Position numbers and translations under genes: made by a program. The notes below the pieces were generated by a model that was given only the letters and a program-made list of their open reading frames with translations, made no database searches and was not told where the DNA came from. 64,000 bases of DNA from Proteus vulgaris. Its GTDB lineage: Bacteria > Pseudomonadota > Gammaproteobacteria > Enterobacterales > Enterobacteriaceae. The stretch is taken from NCBI RefSeq assembly GCF_033708015.1, contig NZ_CP137920.1, forward strand, positions 2,914,001 through 2,978,000, read 5' to 3'. Shown piece after piece: positions 7,615-17,048 of this stretch; the first letter of the stretch is position 1; every line of letters starts with the position of its first letter.

Positions 7615-7965
7615 ATGTCAGGAAAAAGAATTAATCGCGAGAAAAAAACCATTCAAAAAATGGTTCGCCTTTATGCTCATTCGCATCCCGAAGCTGACTC
7701 AGATTATTATCAACAATTAATCAATTATTCCTATAATCGATTAGATAAATGTCGCTATGGTGAAGACAAGCCAGCCTGCAAACAATGTCCTATTCATTGT
7801 TATCAACCCACTAAAAGAGAAACGATGAAACAAATCATGCGTTGGGCTGGTCCACGAATGTTAATTTACCATCCAATCTTAGCAATACGCCATCTTATTG
7901 ATGATAGAAAACCCGTTCCTCCACTTCCTGAAAAAAAACGCACTATTCGTTCGACTGAAAAGTAA
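7615..7965 (+). CDS. ygbA: YgbA, nitrous oxide-stimulated promoter family protein
   Basis: A cytoplasmic protein of about 116 residues of the YgbA family, linked to the nitrosative stress response. The family pattern is seen: KTIQKMV at the start, a Cys-rich C-RYGEDKPAC-KQCPIHCY centre with four closely spaced cysteines, and MRWAGPRMLIYHPILA. The cysteines may bind a metal or cluster. The ATG at 7615 is preferred because GAGAGAAAG lies upstream. An earlier in-frame ORF start at 7588 falls inside the NsrR-type operator. The 3' end overlaps the converging GNAT gene by 23 bp. Confidence 0.88.
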   Translation: MSGKRINREKKTIQKMVRLYAHSHPEADSDYYQQLINYSYNRLDKCRYGEDKPACKQCPIHCYQPTKRETMKQIMRWAGPRMLIYHPILAIRHLIDDRKPVPPLPEKKRTIRSTEK

Positions 7966-8500
7966 AATCAGATTTCTTCATGCGGTATAAAACATGCTCA
8001 GCTAGTGGATGTGTTTTTTCTAATGCTGGATGAAAGAAATTATCAGACTGATGCATACCTAGTTTTTGCATTACACCTTGAGATGGAAGATTTGACATTG
8101 CGGTAAAAGCAACAACCTCGTCTAACGCCAATATTTCAAAAGCAAATTTAAATACTGCTAAAGCCGCTTCGTAGGTATAACCTTTTCGCCAAAATTTCTT
8201 TGCAATTCGCCAACCAATTTCTACACAGGGATTAAATGGCAAAGGTGCTACGGGAATATTTAACCCAACAAAACCAATAAACTCTTGAGTTTCTTTTAAT
8301 TCAACGGCCCACATTCCCCATCCGTTTTGTTGAATAAATTTTTCACGAATAATCTCAACCATATTATCACTTTCCAATTGAGATAAAGTGCAAGGAAAAT
8401 AGCGCATCACTTCAGGTGAAGAATTGATTTCAGAAAAAAATGGCGCTTTATCACTTTCACGCCATTCTCTTAAGTGCAGTCTGGGAGTATCTAAATTCAT
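7943..8500 (-). CDS. GNAT family N-acetyltransferase (RimJ/RimL type)
   Basis: The 185-residue protein has the opening TPRLHLREWRESD typical of RimJ/RimL-like acetyltransferases. The middle EIGWRIAKKFWRKGYTYEA contains the acetyl-CoA binding turn, and FTAMSNLPSQGVMQKLGM is the late motif. It should acetylate an amino group of a protein or small molecule, but the substrate cannot be told. Its 3' end overlaps that of ygbA. Confidence 0.85.
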   Translation of the reverse strand: MNLDTPRLHLREWRESDKAPFFSEINSSPEVMRYFPCTLSQLESDNMVEIIREKFIQQNGWGMWAVELKETQEFIGFVGLNIPVAPLPFNPCVEIGWRIAKKFWRKGYTYEAALAVFKFAFEILALDEVVAFTAMSNLPSQGVMQKLGMHQSDNFFHPALEKTHPLAEHVLYRMKKSDFTFQSNE

Positions 8501-8581
8501 CGTTATTCTCTGTTTATATAAAATAAAGACAATAGCGATAAAATAGGATAAATAACGAACAATGAAAAGAAAAATGGTACT

Positions 8582-9271
8582 TTATTTTTTATTTTCTTTT
8601 AGATGATTTTCTACGGGAGCAACAACTTTATCTTTATTTGCATTAGCGCTTTCTTTTATTGAAACAACGCGTTGTTGGGCTACTGACTTTGCTTGATGTT
8701 CAACTTGTTCTGATTGCCCAGTAAAAATACCGCCACGCTTAATTGACATACTGCCACAACGACTAGTCCCACGTAACTCACCGTGTTCTAAGATATCTAA
8801 ATTATTTGCAGCACAGATGCCTTTTACAAAACCATCAATAATAATATCAGGTGCTGTTAATTCGCCTTCAACTTGTCCTGCATGCATAACACGAATAACA
8901 CCATCTTTGACATTAATATTACCCGCGACTTTACCCCAAATTTGGATGTCGCCTTCAACATTAATATCGCCTTGGAATACCGTTCCTTTTGCAATAATCG
9001 TGTATAGTTTTTGCTCTGGCATCGGTTTTTTCTCTTCTGTTATTACTGGTGCAACAGGCTCTATTGCTTTTGGTGTTTCAGTTTTACGACTAAACATAGC
9101 AGCTTTTTTTAACCTCAACGTCATAGAATAAATAATAATGCTAAAAATTAGGATTAGAATAATCAAAAACTCACCAGCCATCTGATAACGCCAAAAGGCA
9201 ATTAAGGCAAGAGTCCAAATTATCCATATCCCGCTAAATATAATGTTTCTCAGTGTTCGCTTATTCTCCAT
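8582..9271 (-). CDS. ccmA: bactofilin-type cell shape protein CcmA
   Basis: A 229-residue protein with two N-terminal hydrophobic helices at about residues 10-27 and 31-50, then a linker. A bactofilin beta-helix domain (about 90-185) follows, with repeats such as GTVFQGDINVEGDIQIWGKVAGNI. The tail is charged. P. mirabilis CcmA has been described as a membrane protein that affects cell curvature and swarming. The domain layout and organism fit that protein. It probably polymerises at the inner membrane. It stands alone, with a roughly 1-kb AT-rich gap upstream. Confidence 0.88.
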   Translation of the reverse strand: MENKRTLRNIIFSGIWIIWTLALIAFWRYQMAGEFLIILILIFSIIIYSMTLRLKKAAMFSRKTETPKAIEPVAPVITEEKKPMPEQKLYTIIAKGTVFQGDINVEGDIQIWGKVAGNINVKDGVIRVMHAGQVEGELTAPDIIIDGFVKGICAANNLDILEHGELRGTSRCGSMSIKRGGIFTGQSEQVEHQAKSVAQQRVVSIKESANANKDKVVAPVENHLKENKK

Positions 9272-10281
9272 AATTAGCTATATCCTTACCTCCCTGATAA
9301 TAAATACACTTACGCATTCACCATTCTAATAAATAAGAAGGAAGCATAATGCCAGCAATAAGCCTATTATTACCTTTTAGTTTTTTGATTTGTTCCTTGA
9401 GTGAAATAAAGTTTAATTAAGAGATAAAACGATTATTTTAATAATCTACGCTTAATGTGAATAAATCGTGATAATTATCAGTTTATTTAGACCAATATTT
9501 TTCATTAAAAATTAACATTTGATACTTAACACCATATTTTTAAGAAAACTTATTCAAAAAAATTCAACATTCAGAAGGACATTTATTGGAGTTTTTTCGA
9601 AAAAAAATGAGATACACATCACGATTGCAATGAAAACAAAAAGTAAAGAATAAATCGAATAAGGAGAGGCTGAATTTCTTTGTGTATTATTTTTTTGATT
9701 TTATGACTTATTTCATATCATATGGCAATATGTATAATAACCTAACGGTAATATAACGTCAGTTGCATTTTTTTGTTTTTTTCAATTTTTATCTTCTTTA
9801 TATTTTTATTTTAGACTCATTTTTTTAATATTTTTATAACATTTATTACTCATGTTCATTATACTTTAGAATTTGCAATAAAATTTGTATTTTAAATGCA
9901 TTTATTATTTTTTACACTGTAAAGAAAAAGATATAATCAACTAACTGTTATATATGAACTTTATTTAACCCTGCATAAAGCGTAAATTATTAATTACATT
10001 AATACTCATACAATTACTTAACACTTCACAGAAAAAACCATCTTTATTTAATTTCTTTTTGCAATTTATAAAGAATGTTATTAAATTAACGAAATGACTT
10101 ATCTTAAATTAGAAAAAAAATATAATGCCTAATATCTAAAAAAAAACCTCACCAAATTAAAGAAAACACTCTCTTTTTTATTTTTAATAACACTCAATAA
10201 TAAAGAAGTGTTTTTATAAATATTTAGATATTAACCTATATAAAAACACAGTGATACTTATATAATAATTTTGGGCGAAAA
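9272..10281. other. 1-kb very AT-rich intergenic region
   Basis: No supported gene is found on either strand. The stretch is rich in A and T tracts. It lies between the divergent ccmA and the AraC-family gene and should hold both promoters. Such DNA is typical of H-NS-bound regulatory regions; that is an inference. Confidence 0.5.
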
Positions 10282-11118
10282 ATGAATACAATACAATGTG
10301 ACAAAACCGATCGATATGATTGTGCTATTCAAAAAAGATCTTATTTTTATCCGCAATACCAAATACTAGAAAATGAACAAAAAGCGATCTTTCTTATCAG
10401 AAAGAATGCACTTATATTGCAAAACTGTACTGACACAGTGACAAGTAACGAAAACCAAGTTCTCTTTCTACAACAAGGTAGCTATACAATAAAAACACAA
10501 GGTGCAGAGCCGACTGATATTATTTATATCCCTCTTTCTGATGATTTCTTAAGAAATTTTATGTCTAAGTACAACGATATCTTATGCCAAATTGAAAGAG
10601 AGGACGAGTTTTCTAGTGCCTTCATTTGTTTTCAAAACTCACCCCTTATTCAGTTTTGCAGTAATGGCTTTGAATATCTTACGGCTCAATCTTGCCCTGA
10701 AGCCTTCACTCAGTTACGTATTGAAGAGCTTTTAATTCTATTGCTTTCAACTGAACAAGGTGCTGACTTAATGGCGTTATTGCGCCAACTTAGCCACCGT
10801 CAAGTTGACCGCTTAAAGATTTTTATGGAAAAAAATCATTTAAAAAATTGGAAGCTGAAACAATTTGCTCGTGAATTTGGGATGGGATTAACAACATTTA
10901 AAGAACTTTTTAATCATGTTTATGGCACTTCCCCCAGAACATGGATATGTGAAAGACGAATTATTTACGCACACCAACTGTTACTGACCACTGAAATGAG
11001 TATTGTCGATATTTCAATGGAATCAGGCTTTTCAAGCCAATCTTACTTTACACAAAGCTATCACCGTCGTTTTAATATGACCCCAAGTAAAGCGAGAAAT
11101 ATCAAATCAAAATTATAA
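10282..11118 (+). CDS. AraC family transcriptional regulator
   Basis: A 278-residue regulator with a variable N-terminal half and a C-terminal AraC DNA-binding domain at about 175-275. The first helix-turn-helix is around LKQFAREFGMGLTTFKELF. The second is in MSIVDISMESGFSSQSYFTQ and is followed by RRFNMTPSKAR, the family signature. The N-terminal part lacks an obvious sugar-binding cupin, which recalls virulence activators of the ExsA/InvF/Rns kind. The start has only a weak binding site (GGGCG). The 302-residue gene downstream could be a target or partner. The effector and targets are unknown. Confidence 0.88.
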   Translation: MNTIQCDKTDRYDCAIQKRSYFYPQYQILENEQKAIFLIRKNALILQNCTDTVTSNENQVLFLQQGSYTIKTQGAEPTDIIYIPLSDDFLRNFMSKYNDILCQIEREDEFSSAFICFQNSPLIQFCSNGFEYLTAQSCPEAFTQLRIEELLILLLSTEQGADLMALLRQLSHRQVDRLKIFMEKNHLKNWKLKQFAREFGMGLTTFKELFNHVYGTSPRTWICERRIIYAHQLLLTTEMSIVDISMESGFSSQSYFTQSYHRRFNMTPSKARNIKSKL

Positions 11119-11184
11119 AAAATCCGACCGAATATCATAATATCTAAAAGCCATTCATAGTTAGAATGATTGAAATTTATTCCT

Positions 11185-12078
11185 ATGAGTGAGCTTTATA
11201 TCGTGATCAAAGAAAACAAGTATACCCCACAAGCCCATTATTATGACTATTTAGCTTTACTAAAAAAAATGATGGCAACCTGCGATAGAAAAACTGTAGA
11301 TGATTTATTTGATCTACAGTTTTCTTTCCATTCAAATGAAAATATTGTCACTGCATGTGATGTTAATGAACAACAAATAAAAATACTAGCTCGTGTTTTA
11401 TGCCGTGAAAGCTTAGATAGTTTATTACAGTCCACTTGGTTTTTACGAAAAAAATACTGCTTTGTTGTTATATCTAAAGAAGAGGTACGTGATGTTGTTA
11501 GTTTTGCGCACTCTTTTCATGCAGAGCACCCACATTCAACAATAACCCCCGCAGATTGGGATAAATCATTAAAAGCGACGGTCAATATCAATGAACATAT
11601 GCGTTTAATTCAAGCCGTCATAAAACCACTTTTTATTTGGTGGATCCAACATATCACTCCCCAGATTTTCATGCTTTATGACACAAAAAGAGAACTTGAA
11701 TCTCAAATTAAGCAGTGTGAGAATATTAAGTCATTTGAAGAAAAACAATTATCAAATAAAAGTGATTCTTTTTTATCTTTAGATGATATTAATATTAAGC
11801 TTAATGCGGATAAAGTTAGACTAATTGTTATTGATGATTTATTACAACAAGATATCCAATTACTTCTCGATAATTGGAGAAATGAACCTATATTTAACGT
11901 TAAAATTAACAATACATTAGATTATATTAAAAAAATAACACCAAATTCTGAATTAATAAAACCATTATGGAATATTTTAAACAGCATTCCTGAACATCCT
12001 GAAAACTGTCAAAAACTAAAAAATTGGTTACTAGAAAGAGAACTTTGCTTAAAGAATGATGAATTTTTATGGCGATAA
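11185..12078 (+). CDS. hypothetical protein, unknown family
   Basis: I do not recognise this protein of about 297 residues. It has no signal peptide or clear membrane helix. It is rich in Lys, Asn and Ile, and has a likely helical region at about 175-215 (KRELESQIKQCENIK). The N-terminal half contains several Trp and His residues, including a WWIQHI stretch. The ATG at 11185 is preferred over an in-frame TTG at 11170; neither has a strong binding site. It lies 66 bp after the AraC-family gene on the same strand and ends at a strong terminator, so the two may form an operon. Confidence 0.6.
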   Translation: MSELYIVIKENKYTPQAHYYDYLALLKKMMATCDRKTVDDLFDLQFSFHSNENIVTACDVNEQQIKILARVLCRESLDSLLQSTWFLRKKYCFVVISKEEVRDVVSFAHSFHAEHPHSTITPADWDKSLKATVNINEHMRLIQAVIKPLFIWWIQHITPQIFMLYDTKRELESQIKQCENIKSFEEKQLSNKSDSFLSLDDINIKLNADKVRLIVIDDLLQQDIQLLLDNWRNEPIFNVKINNTLDYIKKITPNSELIKPLWNILNSIPEHPENCQKLKNWLLERELCLKNDEFLWR

Positions 12079-12084
12079 TACAAT

Positions 12085-12118
12085 TCAGCTCTTCTCTAAA
12101 TAAAAAGAGAAGAGCTGA
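12085..12118. terminator. bidirectional terminator
   Basis: A perfect 13-bp stem (TCAGCTCTTCTCT and its complement) with an 8-base loop lies between the converging hypothetical gene and the coiled-coil gene. Confidence 0.85.
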
Positions 12119-12136
12119 CATTCTTTTTTAATGATT

Positions 12137-14839
12137 CTATTTAATATCTAAGATCTCAATTGTCACGATAGACATTGATTCTGGTGGCACTTGTCCAGGA
12201 ACACCATTTTTCCCATAACCACCACCTGGTTTTATATAAATTTTGGCTTTACCATTGATACCTGCTTTTGCAATAAAGGTATTCAGTGGTAATGGCAGTT
12301 GACGGTAAGGTAAGATAAGTGGTTTAGTTTTATCATAACTAATCGTTACAGTACCGTCTGTCAATTCTTCATGCATTGTGAATACAACGGTTTTACCTGT
12401 AATTAGAGGCACGGGCTTACCCTGCTTTAATATTTTAAAATAGGTATTATCGTCATACTGTACATAATTTTGTTTTTGGATCTCAGCTAAAATTGATTTA
12501 TTACGCTGAGCATTATCTTTTCCAATAATCGAATAAGCATAAGCAAGTTGTCCAGCAATCATTTGCCCTTCGCCTGCCATTTTATTAAGCTGATCTTTTA
12601 GCGTTTTATTTTCTTTTAAAATATTATTAGTATCTGTATTAACTTTTGCTAACTCTGCATCTTTTGCTTTAAGTTGTGCATTTAGTTTATCAATAGATTC
12701 TGTTTGCTGTTGCTTTAATAGACTAATTTGCTGTGTATTTTCTGTATTTTGTTTTTCTAATTGTTCTTTTGCTTCAGCTAATTGAGCACTTAATTTATCT
12801 GTTGTATTTTGCTTTTCAGTCAGTTGTTTTTCTAGCAATACTAGCGTTTTTTCACTCTCTGTTTTGCTCGCTGTGGCTTGAGCTAATACAATATTATTCT
12901 CTTTAAATTGTGTGTCTAATATTTGATATTTACTCGATAGCTCATTTTGCGCTTTCTCTAACTTGGCGATGAGATTATTTTTATCCGTAATTAAATTATC
13001 AATGGCCTTTTCACCAGCAGATAAACTCTTCTTCAAGTCAGCTAATTCATTGACTTTATTATCTAATTGTGATTTTAATTCTGGGATCGCTTTTAATTTC
13101 TCATCCACTTGCTCTTTTTGCTGTTGAACAGCTAAAAGCGATTTATTAAGCTGAGCCTGTTCTTGATTGCTTTTTTCAACTTGTGTTTTTAGTTGTGCTA
13201 TTTCTTTGCGTTGTTCCTCAACAAGTTTGCTATTAGCATCTTGTTGCTTTTCTGCTTCAGCTATTTTTAATGAAAGTTCTTTAGATAAATCTTCACGTTC
13301 TGATGTGATCTTCAATAATGTGCTTTGTAATTTATCTATCTCTTTTTTCGCAGAGTCATCTTTTAGCAATCGTTGAGCTTGTGCAAATTGAGTCTGAACA
13401 TCTTCTTTCTCTTTCTGTATTGTTGCTAATTGATTTTGTACATCTGTGAGTTGTTTAGTTAATTTTTCTTGCTCAGTCGTTATTGTTGATAACGCATTTT
13501 CTAATCTTGTTATCTCTTTATTTTTAGCAGCTTCTAAATCAGCTAATGCTTGTTCTTTTTGCTTATTGTGACTATTTAACAATTGCTGTGATTCAGCATA
13601 TTGAGTTTGTATAGCGTCTTTTTCTTGTTCAACTTTAGTCAGTAGTGTCTGCTTTTCATTTAATTGGCTAATTAACTTATCTTGCTCTACGTTTATACTC
13701 TCAAGTGAACTTTGTAATTTATCAATCTCTCTTTTAGCGCTATCATCTTTTAACAGAGCCTGAGCCTGTTGATATTGAGATTCTAATTGTTCTTTTTCTT
13801 GCTCAAGTTGAGTATATTTCAGCTCTAAAGCTTTAAGTATTTCCGCTTGTTTTTCAAAATGCTGTTGTTGTTTTGCTAACTCGGTATTTTTTACTGTTGT
13901 TGCCTGTAATACGTCCTCTTTTTCAGCTAATTGCTTAACTAATAAGTCACGCTCTTTTTTGGTTGTTTCTAAATCGGTTTGTAACTTAGTAACAGCCTGT
14001 TTTAACGTGTTATCAGTTAGTAAGTTATTCGCTGTCGCTAATTTTTCTTCTGTTTCAGCCAGCGTTAATTCGAGTTGTTTTATTTGATTATTTGCATTTT
14101 GAATTTTTTCTAAATGCGCTTTTGTTATAGCTTCCTGCTCAGTGTATTTTTGATACAGCGTTTGGTATTGATTTCTCGTATCAGCCAAACGATTTAATAA
14201 TTCTTTATTAAAAAGCGGCTGTTTATGCTCGAGAAAAGAGCGGTTAAATTGATATGCAAAATGAAAAGGAATGGCTGTAACGGAATAGAATGTTCCAGGA
14301 ATAATATCTAACAACAAATTGTCATTACGTTTAGGCCTTGCATAGCTCTCTTTTGAATAAAGAGCTAGTGGGTTATAAACTATTGTATTATTTCTGTAGC
14401 TATAACGATTAAGATCCTCTGGTGTAAATTGTGGTTTAATCGGAACAAATGAAAGCAACGGCGTTAGATAACGAGTGTAATCATTCTTTAATTTTGAATA
14501 ATCAGCAGATAACACAGGGCAATTTTCTGCCAGCGTGATATCAGGAGTCTTAACAGGCTCAACTGCCTGATTATCTGTTTTAGCTGGCGCAGAAGGTTTA
14601 ACTCGTTGCTCTGTTTTTGTTTGTTGAGTCGCTGTTGTGGTGCGGTTTACTCCACGAGTAGCCTGATCGGTTCTCGTTGACGATGAAATTGTAGCAGATG
14701 TTTTAGGCTCAATTTTAATTGGCTCTTGTGTTTCAAAATAACGGTCAAAATCTTCAATAACAGAATTAAACTCATTATTAGCAAACGATAGTGTTGGAAA
14801 CAGCATAAGAGCGAGACAAACACTCTGCTTTAATTTCAT
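12137..14839 (-). CDS. large periplasmic coiled-coil protein with FKBP-like C-terminal domain
   Basis: A 900-residue protein with a signal peptide (MKLKQSVCLALMLFPTLSFA). A low-complexity Thr/Lys/Pro linker reaches to about 105, followed by a conserved-looking region with several Pro and Tyr. A very long predicted coiled coil runs from about 215 to 770. The C-terminal 100 residues resemble an FKBP/Mip prolyl isomerase fold: YFKILKQGKPVPL, LTDGTVTISYD, GGGYGKNGVPGQVPPESM and a final VTIEILDI. Mip and FkpA also place an FKBP domain behind a helical stalk, but a far shorter one. Catalytic residues cannot be confirmed. The coiled coil has internal repeats. A lipoprotein gene lies 5 bp upstream, so the two form an operon. 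Confidence 0.72.
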   Translation of the reverse strand: MKLKQSVCLALMLFPTLSFANNEFNSVIEDFDRYFETQEPIKIEPKTSATISSSTRTDQATRGVNRTTTATQQTKTEQRVKPSAPAKTDNQAVEPVKTPDITLAENCPVLSADYSKLKNDYTRYLTPLLSFVPIKPQFTPEDLNRYSYRNNTIVYNPLALYSKESYARPKRNDNLLLDIIPGTFYSVTAIPFHFAYQFNRSFLEHKQPLFNKELLNRLADTRNQYQTLYQKYTEQEAITKAHLEKIQNANNQIKQLELTLAETEEKLATANNLLTDNTLKQAVTKLQTDLETTKKERDLLVKQLAEKEDVLQATTVKNTELAKQQQHFEKQAEILKALELKYTQLEQEKEQLESQYQQAQALLKDDSAKREIDKLQSSLESINVEQDKLISQLNEKQTLLTKVEQEKDAIQTQYAESQQLLNSHNKQKEQALADLEAAKNKEITRLENALSTITTEQEKLTKQLTDVQNQLATIQKEKEDVQTQFAQAQRLLKDDSAKKEIDKLQSTLLKITSEREDLSKELSLKIAEAEKQQDANSKLVEEQRKEIAQLKTQVEKSNQEQAQLNKSLLAVQQQKEQVDEKLKAIPELKSQLDNKVNELADLKKSLSAGEKAIDNLITDKNNLIAKLEKAQNELSSKYQILDTQFKENNIVLAQATASKTESEKTLVLLEKQLTEKQNTTDKLSAQLAEAKEQLEKQNTENTQQISLLKQQQTESIDKLNAQLKAKDAELAKVNTDTNNILKENKTLKDQLNKMAGEGQMIAGQLAYAYSIIGKDNAQRNKSILAEIQKQNYVQYDDNTYFKILKQGKPVPLITGKTVVFTMHEELTDGTVTISYDKTKPLILPYRQLPLPLNTFIAKAGINGKAKIYIKPGGGYGKNGVPGQVPPESMSIVTIEILDIK

Positions 14840-14844
14840 AGTAA

Positions 14845-15351
14845 TTATTCACCTAATTTTTTCAATGTCGAATTAACTGACATAATCGACAAATAGCGAA
14901 CTTTTGCACATAAAACTTCTGTTTTTGATTCAATACTCATTTTTAATAAATCTAAGCTATCTTTACTTGCTGTACTTTGAACACTACGGTACATCGCATT
15001 GATTTCGCTAATTTCTTTAAATGAGCTCATCATAGATTGATAGTCAGATGGAGAAAAAGTTTTCAAAGAATCAAGTTGTTTGATACAAGCACTTTGCGGT
15101 GCTAGCCCCAATTTTCTTGCATCTACACCACTGTCAGCAGGGTCTACTGCGGATGTCATGGGAATCGGTTGTGCAACAGCAACGGGTTGAGTAGTTGTAA
15201 CAGGCTGTGTGGTTGCAACAGGCTGTGTAGTTGGCGCTGGCGTTTCAATTGGACGAGATTGATCAGTCCACGCACACCCAGAGAGGGCAAGAACGCTAGT
15301 TGCCATAAATACAGCGAGGACATTCTTTTTATTTTGTAATAAGGACATCAT
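14845..15351 (-). CDS. putative lipoprotein with TTQPV repeats
   Basis: The 168-residue protein has a lipoprotein signal peptide ending in LALSGC, followed by Ala, so outer-membrane sorting is likely. A Thr/Gln/Pro linker with TTQPV-type repeats (about 40-65) follows, then a helical C-terminal domain with two further cysteines. I do not recognise the family. It is the first gene of a two-gene unit with the coiled-coil FKBP-like gene, so the two products may act together in the periplasm. AAGGAAAA gives a ribosome-binding site; the start could also be the second ATG, at 15348. Confidence 0.7.
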   Translation of the reverse strand: MMSLLQNKKNVLAVFMATSVLALSGCAWTDQSRPIETPAPTTQPVATTQPVTTTQPVAVAQPIPMTSAVDPADSGVDARKLGLAPQSACIKQLDSLKTFSPSDYQSMMSSFKEISEINAMYRSVQSTASKDSLDLLKMSIESKTEVLCAKVRYLSIMSVNSTLKKLGE

Positions 15352-15785
15352 TTTTCCTTAATTCCGATCAGTCTTAAATAAAAGCATATGAGTTGTCGCA
15401 TTTTAAGTCATTTTATTATAATTTTCTATTACCTACTGCATACTAAATAAATAGGCTAACACCCTTGCTTGCAATGAGTGTTCCTATCATTTCATTTGTT
15501 TTCTCTTAAAATACTACTTACATCACACTAAAAGTATCAAATCTTGAATATCGGATTGATTTAGTAAAAATGTTGCCATATAAACTGATCGTTTTTATAT
15601 TGTTGGAATAGTACCAGATAATAAAAAAAATAATAATACTAATTTTATCATTTATTTACACAGTTTACGTGTGAAAAATACGCTTATATTCTGTTGCTGT
15701 TTTTTAATACCGAGATAAAATCAAAAAATGAATATCTAATATAGTCACTGATATTCATTTTATCCTTCAAAATAGGAGAACTAAG
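15352..15785. other. intergenic region between divergent genes
   Basis: About 430 AT-rich bases separate the lipoprotein gene and the FMN reductase gene. I see no gene or clear repeat; both promoters should lie here. Confidence 0.5.
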
Positions 15786-16334
15786 ATGAGTCACTTTAAA
15801 ATTGGTATCGTTGTCGGTAGTTTAAGAAAAGATTCGTTTAATAAACAAACAGCACATGCCTTAATTAAGTTATTTCCTCAAGAATTTACCTGCCAGTTTA
15901 TCGATATTGGTACTCTCCCTCTCTATAACCAAGACGATGACAATCACACCCCCTCTTCTGTTATCGATTTTAAACAACAAATAAAAGCGTGCCAAGGCAT
16001 TATCTTTATCACTCCTGAATATAACCGCTCAATACCTGGTGTGCTTAAAAATGCGATTGACCAAGCCTCTCGCCCTTATGGAACAAATGCTTGGAATAAT
16101 ATCCCCACAGGCATTATCGGTGTTTCAACAGGTAATATTAGTACAGCAATAGCTCAACAACATTTACGTAATTCGTTAGCCTTCTTGAATATGCCAACCC
16201 TAAATCAACCAGAATGTTATCTAAAATGGTATGATGGAATGGTTGAGAATGGGCAGTTTTCAGAGAAAACAGCCACTTTTATGCAAAACTGGGTCGATGC
16301 CTACGTTGCTTTTGTGAAACAAAATAATCAATAA
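15786..16334 (+). CDS. NAD(P)H-dependent FMN reductase family oxidoreductase
   Basis: A 182-residue flavodoxin-fold enzyme. The FMN phosphate loop GSLRKDSFNK lies at about 12-21, and PEYNRSIPGVLKNAIDQASRP is the family signature seen in ChrR/YieF-type quinone and chromate reductases. It probably reduces quinones or other acceptors with NAD(P)H in the cytoplasm. AGGAG stands before the ATG. It appears monocistronic, with a strong terminator downstream. Confidence 0.9.
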   Translation: MSHFKIGIVVGSLRKDSFNKQTAHALIKLFPQEFTCQFIDIGTLPLYNQDDDNHTPSSVIDFKQQIKACQGIIFITPEYNRSIPGVLKNAIDQASRPYGTNAWNNIPTGIIGVSTGNISTAIAQQHLRNSLAFLNMPTLNQPECYLKWYDGMVENGQFSEKTATFMQNWVDAYVAFVKQNNQ

Positions 16335-16345
16335 CCAAACTGACT

Positions 16346-16388
16346 AAAAAGAGCTTGATGTGAAATACATAAGCTCTTTTTCTTTTTT
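16346..16388 (+). terminator. terminator after FMN reductase gene
   Basis: The stem AAAAAGAGCTT / AAGCTCTTTTT has a 14-base loop and continues into CTTTTTT. Confidence 0.85.
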
Positions 16389-16838
16389 ACCATCAGAATT
16401 AATATCATTTATTTGGTTATAATACCTCTATGGAAAAATAAAACTTTTAATATTTCATCGATAAAAAGTAACGATATTCATATTAACTTCAATATTAAAT
16501 AATATAAGACAAAAATAGACCATCTTTAAAAGATATATTTTTATTATTAAAATTAAGAATTATTTATTATATAAACTAAAACAAAGGGGTAAATGGAACC
16601 AGATTAGAGATCAAGTTTAATCATTTGTCTTATTATTCTAGAGTTAAAGAATAGCAATAAGATTGTAATCTTATGTAGCATATAAAATTTACAATTTGAT
16701 AATTATTTTTAATAATTTATATTAGGTTAAAACACTAACCACAATGTGCGATACACCTCTAAATAATGTGCTTCTATAATTGTGATAAACAAAAAAATTA
16801 ACTATATTACTCATCCATTAAATACTGGCAGGTAAATC
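16389..16838. other. AT-rich intergenic region
   Basis: About 450 bp with no supported gene, leading into the first of two paralogous small genes. Confidence 0.5.
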
Positions 16839-17048
16839 ATGGATAAAAATTTAAAAGAAATTGAATGCGAAATTGCCGCTCTAAAAATCGTTATCAAATC
16901 TTTACTTTCTACACTAAATGACAAACAACGAAGGGATATGCTGGGCAATATATCTATAGTACTTGAGGATACATCGAACAAATACCCCCAGCTCAATGAA
17001 GTCATTAACTTAACTGAGCAATATGTGAAGAAGCTTACCCAAGCCTAA
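16839..17048 (+). CDS. small YecF-like (DUF2594-type) protein, copy 1
   Basis: A 69-residue helical protein. It is paralogous to the product at 17359-17562: both have an IE-EIAA-K-V-K-LL-TL-DKQ pattern and a late Q-YVKK or Q-YIKK. The pattern recalls E. coli YecF (LANEVSCLKAMLTLMLQAM and SKTVKQIKQ). That family link is by eye only. GGCAGG lies before the ATG. The function is unknown. Confidence 0.6.
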   Translation: MDKNLKEIECEIAALKIVIKSLLSTLNDKQRRDMLGNISIVLEDTSNKYPQLNEVINLTEQYVKKLTQA

